Shown here one piece after another: positions 16,491 through 23,852 of a stretch of 38,847 nt of DNA. This stretch comes from Streptomyces griseoaurantiacus (lineage in GTDB: Bacteria > Actinomycetota > Actinomycetes > Streptomycetales > Streptomycetaceae), in assembly GCA_014656015.1 (NCBI GenBank), contig BNBP01000068.1:1-38847 (forward strand), in the 5' to 3' direction. The stretch's first letter is position 1, and each line of letters begins with the position of its first letter. Under the pieces are notes generated by a model, which did not search any database, was not told where the DNA came from, and was given only the letters and a program-made list of their open reading frames with translations. A program made the position numbers and the translations under genes.

Positions 16491-19265
16491 CTACAGCGCT
16501 TCGCGGCGCGTGAGGTGGTTGAAGAAGAGCCAGCCCGGCAGCACCGGCAGCCACAGCGTCAGCAGCCGGTAGAGCAGCACGGCGGGGGCCGCGACCTCCT
16601 TCGGCAGCCCGACGGCGATCAGGCCGACCGTCAGGGTCGCCTCCACCGCGCCCACCCCTCCCGGGGTCGGCGCCGCGGACCCCAGCGCGTTGCCGGCGAG
16701 GAAGACGACCGCGACGCTGGCGATGCTCAGCGAGGTCGACCCGTCGCCGAAGGCGCGGATCGAGGCGTCCAGGCACATCACGAAGCAGGCGGTCAGCAGC
16801 AGCATGCCGCCGATGCCCGTCATCAGCTTCTGCGGCCGCTGGAGCACGTCGAGCATGCGCGGCACGACGCCCGCGAACAGCGAGCGCACCCGGGTCACCA
16901 CGAACTTCCGCAGGAACGGCACCGAGGTGACCACCAGCACCAGCACCGCGACCGTCAGCAGGCCCGCGATCACGGTCCGGGAGGGCGAGAGCGAGGGCGT
17001 CTTCTCGGTGCCGGTCAGATAGCCGAACGACAGCAGCATCAGGATGTGGCAGCCCAGCCCGAACAACTGGGAGGCGCCCACACTGGCCACCGCCAGGCCC
17101 GGCCGCACCCCCGCACGCTGCAGGAACCGCGTGTTCAGGGCCACCCCGCCGACCGCGGCCGGTGCGACGATCTTGACGAACGAGCCCGCCACCTGCGCGG
17201 CCACGGTCCGTGGGAACGGCACCCGCTCCGGCACGAAGCCCAGCAGGCTCATGGCCGCGGCAACATAGCTGAGCGCCGAGAAGCCCACCGCCGCGGCGAC
17301 CCAGCCCCACTGCGCGTTCTCGAACAGAGTGTCGAACTCGATGTGGGTGAGCTGGGTGAGCAGGAAGTACGCGCCGATGGCGCCCGCGATGAAGCTGATG
17401 AGCGTACGGGGCCGCACCCGTTCGAGACGGACCGGCTCCACCGGGGCCTGCGGGCGGATCAGCAGCACCTGGTGGCGGATCTGGCTGAGCAGATCCTCCT
17501 CACGGGCATCCTCCAGCGCCTCGTCGATCGCCCGTTTCTGCGCCCGCTGCTCCGCCCGCACCGTCTTCTTGCCGGACCGGTCGCTCTTGTCCAGCGCCAC
17601 GGCGGTGCTCCCCGACCGCTCCTCCGGCTCGCCCGCCGGCTGCGGCTCGGGCGCCTCCTCCCGGCCGGGCCTGGACTGCCGGTACGCCTCGAGGACCGCC
17701 TCGCGCTCGCGTTCCGCACGCTCCCGGCCGAGCCTGCGCAGCGTCGCGCGCGTGGCCCGTGTCAGCGCGATCGGCTGGAGCATCGGCAGGCAGTCGGCGA
17801 CCGCGTCAGGCCCGAGGACCTCCACGGCCGAGGCGACCGCGCGCTCCGCGCCCACCCGCAGTCCGAACGTGGTCAGCAACTGGGCGATGTCCATGCGCAG
17901 CACCAGGTCGCCGGCGGCGATCTCCCCGCCGCGCAGGTCGGTCAGGATGACCGTGCCCGCACGGTCGACCAGGACGGCGTCCCCGGCCAGCCTGCGGTGC
18001 GCGATGCGGCGCGACTGCAGTGACCGCACCTGCTGCCAGGTGTCGTGCATCAGTTCGTCGGTGATGTGGGCGTCGTCCAGCGAGTCCAGGGTGCGGCCGC
18101 CGGTGTGCTCGTAGACCAGCATCACGGCGTCGGGACCCAGCTCGGAGGTGGCGATCAGCTTGGGCGCGTTGGCTCCGGCCGCGATCGCCGCATAGGCCAG
18201 CAGGGCCTCCTGTTCCAGCGCCTGGCGCAGTGACTGCAGACTGCTCCGGGTGGTGATGCCGCGCAGCGTCAGTCGTCGCCAGGCCCGGTAGAAGAAGCCC
18301 TGCGCCTGCTGTTCCCGGTCGACGACCGTCACGTCCAGCGGCGGGCCGTCCTCCAGGGTGACGAAGTAGCGCCTGCCGCGGTCGCTGTTCTCGGCACTGT
18401 CCGGGAACTCCTCGCGGGCCGCCGTCAGCGGGCGGAAGCCGACCGTGCGCAGTCCCGCCATCAGCGTCCGACCGGTAGGACGTACGTTCGGGGAGCCGAC
18501 GGCGTAGAGGGTGCCGTAGGCGATGCTCCAGCCGATCAGCACGGTCAGGATGATCGAGAAAGGGGTGGTGTAGCCCGTGACGAGCATCGAGAACGCGTCC
18601 AGCATCAGCACCACCCACAGCACGGCCCGCCAGCGGGGTCTGCGGGACATGCCGACGGCCGTCATGTAGGCGATGACCGGGGCCAGATAGCCGTGCACCG
18701 GGTCGGTCAGGGCGTGCGTGTCGCCGGGGGAGGGCTGGGTGAGCGCCTCCTGGACGGAATGGGGAGCGGCCTGGGCGACCCACAGGTCGGTGGCGAGTGT
18801 CACTCCGTGCGCGAGGACGGCGGCCAGGACGCCGTCGGCGATACGCAGCCCGTCGCGTTTGATCAGCCGCTCGATCGCGAAGGCGACCGGGACCAGCAGG
18901 ATGGCGATGCTCGACGCCAGTCCGGCGAGCTTGATCAGCAGATCGGGGGCCTGCCCGGTGCCCTTGTTGATGTCCTGTTCGAGCCCCGAGGTGGTGCCGT
19001 GGGCGAAGGCCGCGACCATCAGCAGCACGACGACCGCGAGGAGGCCCACCCCCAGCCGCACGAGGTCCGAGGGCCGGTGCACGCGCGCGGGCAGGAGCGG
19101 TTCGTCGCCCTCCACCTCGTCGTTGAAGATCTCCTCGGCCGGTTCCTGGCCGGTCCCGGACGCCTCCGCGGCGTCCCCGTCCTTGTCCGGTCCGGCGGTG
19201 TTCGGGCGCGACGACGCCTCAGAGGTGCCCTCCGCGCTCTCGGAATGCACACCCTGCTGTCTCAT
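16491..19265 (-). CDS. Kinase-like domain fused to an LPG-synthase-type (flippase-like) membrane domain
   Basis: A 924-residue membrane protein; ATG at 19265 preferred (purine-rich AAGAAGAG upstream), with GTG 19289 possible. Order: acidic disordered N-tail; several helices (VRLGVGLLAVVVLLMVAAF and others, residues about 75-250); a cytoplasmic kinase-like domain (about 280-520) with HRRLAGDAVLVDRAGTVILTDLRGG where kinases have HRDxxxxN and DFG; a charged linker; and a C-terminal LPG_synthase_TM domain (about 600-920) with VGGVALNTRFLQRAG and the conserved APTPGGVGAVEATL. It lacks the soluble aminoacyl-transferase domain of MprF. HRD is changed to HRR and DFG to DLR, so the kinase-like part may be inactive or use a different chemistry. 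Likely role: lipid translocation or envelope function. Confidence 0.8.
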   Translation of the reverse strand: MRQQGVHSESAEGTSEASSRPNTAGPDKDGDAAEASGTGQEPAEEIFNDEVEGDEPLLPARVHRPSDLVRLGVGLLAVVVLLMVAAFAHGTTSGLEQDINKGTGQAPDLLIKLAGLASSIAILLVPVAFAIERLIKRDGLRIADGVLAAVLAHGVTLATDLWVAQAAPHSVQEALTQPSPGDTHALTDPVHGYLAPVIAYMTAVGMSRRPRWRAVLWVVLMLDAFSMLVTGYTTPFSIILTVLIGWSIAYGTLYAVGSPNVRPTGRTLMAGLRTVGFRPLTAAREEFPDSAENSDRGRRYFVTLEDGPPLDVTVVDREQQAQGFFYRAWRRLTLRGITTRSSLQSLRQALEQEALLAYAAIAAGANAPKLIATSELGPDAVMLVYEHTGGRTLDSLDDAHITDELMHDTWQQVRSLQSRRIAHRRLAGDAVLVDRAGTVILTDLRGGEIAAGDLVLRMDIAQLLTTFGLRVGAERAVASAVEVLGPDAVADCLPMLQPIALTRATRATLRRLGRERAEREREAVLEAYRQSRPGREEAPEPQPAGEPEERSGSTAVALDKSDRSGKKTVRAEQRAQKRAIDEALEDAREEDLLSQIRHQVLLIRPQAPVEPVRLERVRPRTLISFIAGAIGAYFLLTQLTHIEFDTLFENAQWGWVAAAVGFSALSYVAAAMSLLGFVPERVPFPRTVAAQVAGSFVKIVAPAAVGGVALNTRFLQRAGVRPGLAVASVGASQLFGLGCHILMLLSFGYLTGTEKTPSLSPSRTVIAGLLTVAVLVLVVTSVPFLRKFVVTRVRSLFAGVVPRMLDVLQRPQKLMTGIGGMLLLTACFVMCLDASIRAFGDGSTSLSIASVAVVFLAGNALGSAAPTPGGVGAVEATLTVGLIAVGLPKEVAAPAVLLYRLLTLWLPVLPGWLFFNHLTRREAL

Positions 19266-19421
19266 CGTCTCTTCTTGGTCTCGTATCACCTGTCACCGCC
19301 CGCACGATGGTGGCATGCCCGTCCGACATACGGGGTCATCAGGGTGCACAAGCGGGACCGCACAGTCTGCCCGACGCTCCCTTCCGGGGCGAGGGACGAT
19401 CCCGGCCGCCCACGCCTCCCA

Positions 19422-19444
19422 TTGTCGGTGGCGTCGTGCAGGAT
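19422..19444 (+). promoter_or_regulatory. RecA_NDp (PafBC-type) DNA-damage promoter of the alkyltransferase-like gene
   Basis: TTGTCGGTG (19422-19430), N8, CAGGAT (19439-19444). The upstream nonamer fits the RecA-independent damage-promoter consensus TTGTCRGTG-N8-TAnnnT perfectly; the -10 has C for T. The gene ATG (19452) lies 7 bases beyond, so the mRNA is probably leaderless. Confidence 0.7.
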
Positions 19445-19451
19445 GGGGCGG

Positions 19452-19871
19452 ATGAGCGAGGAGAGCCGTCCGGCGGACACGGTGCCGGAGCACGGGGACA
19501 CGGTGCCGGAGTACGGGGACACGGTGCCGGAGTACCCGGACTACGTGGAACGGGTCCTCGAGGTGGCCGAGCTGATCCCGCCGGGGCGCGTGATGACCTA
19601 CGGGGACGTCGCCGAGTGGCTCGAGGAGGGTGGGCCCCGGCAGGTGGGCCGGGCGATGGCCCTGTACGGGAGTGCGGTCCCGTGGTGGCGGGTGGTGCGC
19701 GCCGACGGCGTGCTGCTGCCGGGGCACGAGCTGAGAGCCCTCGGCCACTACCGGGAGGAGGGCACACCCCTGAAGGGGGCGAGCCGGTCCGCGGAGGGGC
19801 ACATGCCCCGCCTCGACATGGCGCGGGCGCGCTGGGACGGCGCCGAGCCGGCCCCGGGGCGGGCTCGATGA
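19452..19871 (+). CDS. Alkyltransferase-like (ATL) MGMT-family DNA-lesion binding protein
   Basis: A 139-residue protein. ATG 19452 is chosen because it fits a leaderless start from the promoter at 19422-19444; ATG 19443 overlaps that -10. Residues 30-120 are the MGMT DNA-binding domain: ELIPPGRVMTYGDVAEWL, the helix-turn-helix and recognition region GGPRQVGRAMALYG, then PWWRVVRADG. Active methyltransferases have PCHRV here; the Cys is replaced by Trp, so it cannot accept an alkyl group. ATL proteins flag O6-alkylguanine for nucleotide excision repair. The N-terminus carries three 7-residue repeats (DTVPEYG). Stands divergent from the membrane-protein gene and upstream of adnA, as Rv3204 does near adnAB in M. 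tuberculosis. Confidence 0.88.
   Translation: MSEESRPADTVPEHGDTVPEYGDTVPEYPDYVERVLEVAELIPPGRVMTYGDVAEWLEEGGPRQVGRAMALYGSAVPWWRVVRADGVLLPGHELRALGHYREEGTPLKGASRSAEGHMPRLDMARARWDGAEPAPGRAR
19476..19538 (+). repeat. Three 21-bp repeats at the start of the ATL gene
   Basis: Three consecutive 21-bp units (19476, 19497, 19518) encode DTVPEHG, DTVPEYG and DTVPEYP. They lie before the MGMT domain and lengthen a non-conserved N-terminal tail. Confidence 0.85.
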
Positions 19872-20129
19872 CCCCCGGCGGGCGTCGGGTGCCCCGCTTG
19901 CCCCGTACGGGGGACAGAGGGCACGTGTGGGACATGACGTACGTTCGTGCGGTGAGGAACGCATGCGATCCGTGTGCCCGCGGAGACGGCCGGGAACATC
20001 CGGACGGTGTCCTTCCGGCGGTGTCACCGGCGTAGCGTCGACGGCACGCGTCGCCCTCGCCCCACGGCCCCCGCCCGCCCCGCGCGGCACCCCGCCCCAC
20101 CCGTACCAGCACCAGGACCGGCGAACCAC

Positions 20130-23100
20130 GTGAGCTCCTCTTCCTCCACCAGGCGCCTGCCGCACCCCCCGGTGCGGCAGGGGAACCGTGGCGCTTACCG
20201 ACTGGTGCGTACCCCGCCGCCCCGCCCGGCCCCCCCTCGTCTTGACGCCGCTCAGCGTGCGGTGGTTGACCACCGCACGGGGCCCCTCCTCGTCCTCGCG
20301 GGCCCCGGCACCGGCAAGACGACCACGCTGGTCGAGTCCGTGGCCGCCCGCATCGCCCGCGGCACCGCCCCGGAACGCATTCTGGTGCTGACGTTCAGCC
20401 GCAGGGCGGCCGTCGAACTGCGCGACCGCATGGCGCTGCGGATCGGTGCGGAGCGGGCGCCGCGGGCCACCACCTTCCACAGCTTCGGCTACGCCCTGGT
20501 CCGCGCCCACCAGGACAGCGGCCTGTTCGTGGAACCGCTGCGGTTGCTGTCCGGCCCCGAACAGGACGTGACCGTGCGCGGGCTGCTGGCCGGCCAGCCG
20601 GAGCTGGAGCGCCTGGGCCTCGCCCATGTGCGCTGGCCCGAGGACCTGCGCGCCTGTCTGACGACCCGTGGCTTCGCCGACGAGGTGCGCGCGGTCCTGG
20701 CCCGCAGCCGCGAGCTCGGCCTGGACCCCGCCGCCCTGGAGGCGTTCGCCCGTCGCATCGGCCGCCCCGACTGGCTGGCCGCCTCCGCCTTCCTCGCCGA
20801 GTACCTGGACGTCCTCGACCTCCAGGGCGTCGTCGACTACGCGGAACTCGTCCACCGCGCGGTGCTCCTCGCCCGCCGCCCCGAGGTCGCCGCGCGGCTC
20901 GCCGCCCAGTACGACGCCGTCTACGTGGACGAGTACCAGGACACCGACCCGGCCCAGGTACGGCTGCTGCACGCGCTCGCCGGCGGCGGCCGCACCCTGG
21001 TGGCCTTCGGCGACCCGGACCAGTCGATCTACGCCTTCCGGGGCGCCGACGTCGGCGGCATCCTGGAGTTCCCCGACGCCTTCGCGCGCGCGGACGGCCG
21101 CCCGGCCCCGGTCCGCGTCCTGACGGCATCCCGCCGCTCCGGCGCCGCCCTGCTCGCCGCCACCCGCCTGCTCACCCGGCGGATGCCGCTGACCCGGCTC
21201 CCGGCCGAGAAGGTGCGGGCCCACCGGGAGCTGACGGCGGCACGCGAGGGCGGCCGAGTGGAGGTGCGCACCTACCCGACGCCCGGCACGGAGCTGGACA
21301 ACATCGCCGACATCCTGCGCCGCGCCCACCTGGAGGACGGCGTTCCGTGGGGCGAGATGGCCGTCCTGGTGCGCGCCGGCGCCCGCGGCGTCCCGGGTGT
21401 CCGCCGCGCCCTCACCGCCGCCGGGGTCCCCCTGGACGTCGACGGCGACGACCTCCCCCTGCGCCACGAACCCGCCGTGGCCCCCCTGCTGACGGCCCTC
21501 AGAGCGGTCGCCCGCGCGGAGGTGACGGAGGGCGGTGCCGCCGAGGGGCCGGACGCGGAGGACGCGGCCGAGGAGCACGACGAGCACGACGAGCGGGACG
21601 AGCGCGACGAGCGGGACGAGCACGACGAGCGGGACGAGCACGACGAGCGGGACGAGCGGGACGAGCGGGACGAGCAGGACGAGCAGGACGAACAGGGCGG
21701 AGGCGACGCGCACGGCGGGGACGGCACGAAGGACGACGCGAACACCGGCACGGCGGACTGCTGGCTCGACATCGAGACGGCGCTCGCGCTGCTCGCCTCC
21801 CCGCTGGCCGGCATGGACGCCGCCGACCTGCGCCGCCTCGGCCGTGCGCTGCGCGAGGAGGAGCGCGCCGCCGGCAGCCCCGTGCCGCCGCCGTCCGACG
21901 CACTGCTCGCGCGGGCGCTGGCCGAGCCCGAGCGCCTGGTGGCGCACGATCCGTCGTACGCGCGGGGCGCGCAGCGCCTGGGCGCGCTGCTGAGGCGGAC
22001 CAGGGAGTGCCTGGCCGACGGCGGAACCGCCGAGGAGGCCCTCTGGGAGCTGTGGAACGGCACCCCCTGGCCGGCCCGGCTGGAGCGGTCCTCCCGGCGC
22101 GGGGGCGCCGCCGGCCGTAATGCCGACCGCGACCTGGACGCCGTCTGCGCCCTGTTCGCGACCGCCGCGCGCGCCGAGGAGCGCGTCGGCGGACGTGGCG
22201 CCCTTAACTTCCTGGAGGAGATCGAGGCCCAGGACATCGCCGCGGACACCCTCACCCGCAGGGCCGTGCGTGCCGACGCCGTCCGCCTGATGACCGCGCA
22301 CCGCTCCAAGGGCCTGGAATGGCACCTGGTGGTCCTCGCGGGCGTCCAGGAGGGGTTGTGGCCCGACCTGCGCCGTCGCGGCTCCCTGCTGGAGGCCGAC
22401 CGCATCGGCCGCGACGGACTCGCCGAACCGCTCAGCCAGGGAGCGCTCCTCGCGGAGGAACGCCGGCTGTTCTACGTGGCGGCCACCCGTGCGAAGGAGC
22501 GCCTGGTCGTCACGGCCGTGAAGGCGCCCGCGGACGACGGTGACCAACCCTCCCGCTTCCTCACCGAACTGGGTGTCGAGCCCAAGGACGTCACCGGCCG
22601 CCCCCGCCGCCCGCTGTCGGTCTCCGCGCTCGTCGCCGAACTGCGCGCCACCACCGTCGACCCCGAGGCATCCCCGGCACTGCGGGAGGCCGCCGCCCGG
22701 CGCCTCGCCCGGCTGGCGGCGCTCGCCGACGAGGACGGGCGCCCCCTGGTCCCCTCCGCGCACCCCTACCGCTGGTGGGGCATGTTCGAGCCGACCGAGA
22801 GCAAGGTGCCGCTGCGCGACCGCGACAAGCCCGTCGCGCTCTCCGGCAGCGCACTCGACCAGCTCGCCCGCACCTGCGCCCTGCAGTGGTTCCTGGGCCG
22901 CGAGGTGAAGGCCGACGCGCCCGCCACCGCCGCCCAGGGCTTCGGCAACGTGGTGCACGTCCTCGCCGACGAGGTCGCCTCCGGCCGCACCCCCGCCGAT
23001 CTGGAGGTGCTCATGGAGCGGCTGGACTCGGTGTGGAACGCGCTCGCCTTCGACGCCCCCTGGAAGTCCGCCCAGGAGAAGGCCCACGCGCGCGCGGCGC

Positions 23101-23642
23101 TCGAACGCTTCCTGAAGTGGCACGTCGACTCGGGCGGGCAGCGGGCCGGCCGGACGCCGGTGGCCAGCGAGCAGGACTTCGACGTCACCCTGGGGGCCGG
23201 TGACTACGAGGTGCGCATCCGCGGCAGCATGGACCGCGTCGAGACAGACGGCGAGGGCCGCGCCTACGTCGTCGACTTCAAGACCGGCAAGCAGGCGCCC
23301 AGCGCCGCCGAGGTCGCCCGCCACCCCCAGCTCGCCGTCTACCAGCTCGCCGTTCGCGAGGGGGCGGTCGACGAGGTGTTCGACGGCACCCGGCCCGAGC
23401 CCGGCGGCGCCGAACTCGTCCATCTGAGGCAGGGCGCCGCCAGGAGGGACGGTGGCGAGGAACTGCCCAAGGTGCAGGCCCAGGAACCCCTGGAGGGGCA
23501 GTGGGTCGGCGAACTCCTCGCCACCGCCGCCGGGAAGGTCCTCGACGAACGGTTCTCGCCGACGGCGGGGCAGCACTGCGCCCACTGCGCGTTCCGGGCG
23601 GCGTGCAGCGCCCGCCCGGAGGGACGGCACGTGGTGGAGTGA
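20130..23642 (+). CDS. adnA: Helicase-nuclease AdnA-like (UvrD/RecB-type, PD-(D/E)XK, Fe-S)
   Basis: A 1170-residue double-strand-break end-resection enzyme subunit. GTG 20130 is preferred; longer frames upstream have no helicase sequence. SF1 motifs in order: Walker A GPGTGKTT (about residue 60), FSRRAAVEL, DEYQDTD, GDPDQSIYAFRGAD, TAHRSKGLEW and VAATRAKERL. The C-terminal RecB-family nuclease contains VDFKTGK (about 1047) and HPQLAVYQLA. Cys 914 plus the terminal CAHCAFRAAC form a likely four-Cys iron-sulfur site as in AddB-type nucleases. Between helicase motifs a charged array of 13 DEX tripeptides is inserted. Order (adnA before adnB) and neighbours match Rv3202c-Rv3201c of M. tuberculosis. 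The 258-base gap before it holds no gene and no clear promoter. Confidence 0.9.
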   Translation: MSSSSSTRRLPHPPVRQGNRGAYRLVRTPPPRPAPPRLDAAQRAVVDHRTGPLLVLAGPGTGKTTTLVESVAARIARGTAPERILVLTFSRRAAVELRDRMALRIGAERAPRATTFHSFGYALVRAHQDSGLFVEPLRLLSGPEQDVTVRGLLAGQPELERLGLAHVRWPEDLRACLTTRGFADEVRAVLARSRELGLDPAALEAFARRIGRPDWLAASAFLAEYLDVLDLQGVVDYAELVHRAVLLARRPEVAARLAAQYDAVYVDEYQDTDPAQVRLLHALAGGGRTLVAFGDPDQSIYAFRGADVGGILEFPDAFARADGRPAPVRVLTASRRSGAALLAATRLLTRRMPLTRLPAEKVRAHRELTAAREGGRVEVRTYPTPGTELDNIADILRRAHLEDGVPWGEMAVLVRAGARGVPGVRRALTAAGVPLDVDGDDLPLRHEPAVAPLLTALRAVARAEVTEGGAAEGPDAEDAAEEHDEHDERDERDERDEHDERDEHDERDERDERDEQDEQDEQGGGDAHGGDGTKDDANTGTADCWLDIETALALLASPLAGMDAADLRRLGRALREEERAAGSPVPPPSDALLARALAEPERLVAHDPSYARGAQRLGALLRRTRECLADGGTAEEALWELWNGTPWPARLERSSRRGGAAGRNADRDLDAVCALFATAARAEERVGGRGALNFLEEIEAQDIAADTLTRRAVRADAVRLMTAHRSKGLEWHLVVLAGVQEGLWPDLRRRGSLLEADRIGRDGLAEPLSQGALLAEERRLFYVAATRAKERLVVTAVKAPADDGDQPSRFLTELGVEPKDVTGRPRRPLSVSALVAELRATTVDPEASPALREAAARRLARLAALADEDGRPLVPSAHPYRWWGMFEPTESKVPLRDRDKPVALSGSALDQLARTCALQWFLGREVKADAPATAAQGFGNVVHVLADEVASGRTPADLEVLMERLDSVWNALAFDAPWKSAQEKAHARAALERFLKWHVDSGGQRAGRTPVASEQDFDVTLGAGDYEVRIRGSMDRVETDGEGRAYVVDFKTGKQAPSAAEVARHPQLAVYQLAVREGAVDEVFDGTRPEPGGAELVHLRQGAARRDGGEELPKVQAQEPLEGQWVGELLATAAGKVLDERFSPTAGQHCAHCAFRAACSARPEGRHVVE
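21579..21695 (+). repeat. Thirteen 9-bp repeats (DEH/DER/DEQ) in adnA
   Basis: Thirteen 9-bp units encode DEH, DER x3, DEH, DER, DEH, DER x3 and DEQ x3, preceded by EEH. The 351-nm-like regular charge pattern is acidic overall and lies in the accessory part of the helicase domain. Copy number is likely to vary between strains. Confidence 0.88.
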
Positions 23643-23655
23643 GCGGCGAGTGGCC

Positions 23656-23756
23656 CGCCCCTCCGTGCCCGGCCTCCGCCCCTCCGTCCCTCCGTACCCG
23701 TCCCTCCGTCCCTCGGCACCCGGCCTCCGCCCCTCCGCACCCGGCCTCCGTCACGG
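23656..23756. repeat. C-rich low-complexity repeats between adnA and adnB, with a G-quadruplex pattern on the minus strand
   Basis: The spacer is built from short units such as CCTCCGCCCCTCCGT and CACCCGGCCTCCG. On the minus (template) strand, 23679-23712 reads as five runs of three or more G separated by loops of 5, 2, 6 and 5 bases, fitting a G-quadruplex motif. No gene is seen in this 180-base stretch. Confidence 0.6.
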
Positions 23757-23823
23757 CGTGACGTACGGCACCACCCGCCTTGACCTGCGCTTCTTCCGGT
23801 CGGGGGGTCGACCGGGGCCCGCG

Positions 23824-23846
23824 CTGTCAGTGGCCGCCGTTAGCCT
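23824..23846 (+). promoter_or_regulatory. RecA_NDp (PafBC-type) DNA-damage promoter of adnB
   Basis: CTGTCAGTG (23824-23832), N8, TAGCCT (23841-23846). It matches the consensus TTGTCRGTG-N8-TAnnnT except the first T. The adnB ATG is 6 bases past the -10 and has no ribosome site, indicating a leaderless transcript. adnB can therefore be induced separately from adnA. Confidence 0.75.
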
Positions 23847-23852
23847 CTCCCC

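Noticed and set aside
16491..19265. Assignment as MprF lysyl-phosphatidylglycerol synthase
   Set aside because: Only the membrane domain is shared; the aminoacyl-transferase domain is missing and a kinase-like domain is present instead.
19452..19871. Active O6-methylguanine methyltransferase
   Set aside because: The acceptor Cys of PCHRV is replaced by Trp (PWWRV), so it belongs to the alkyltransferase-like group.
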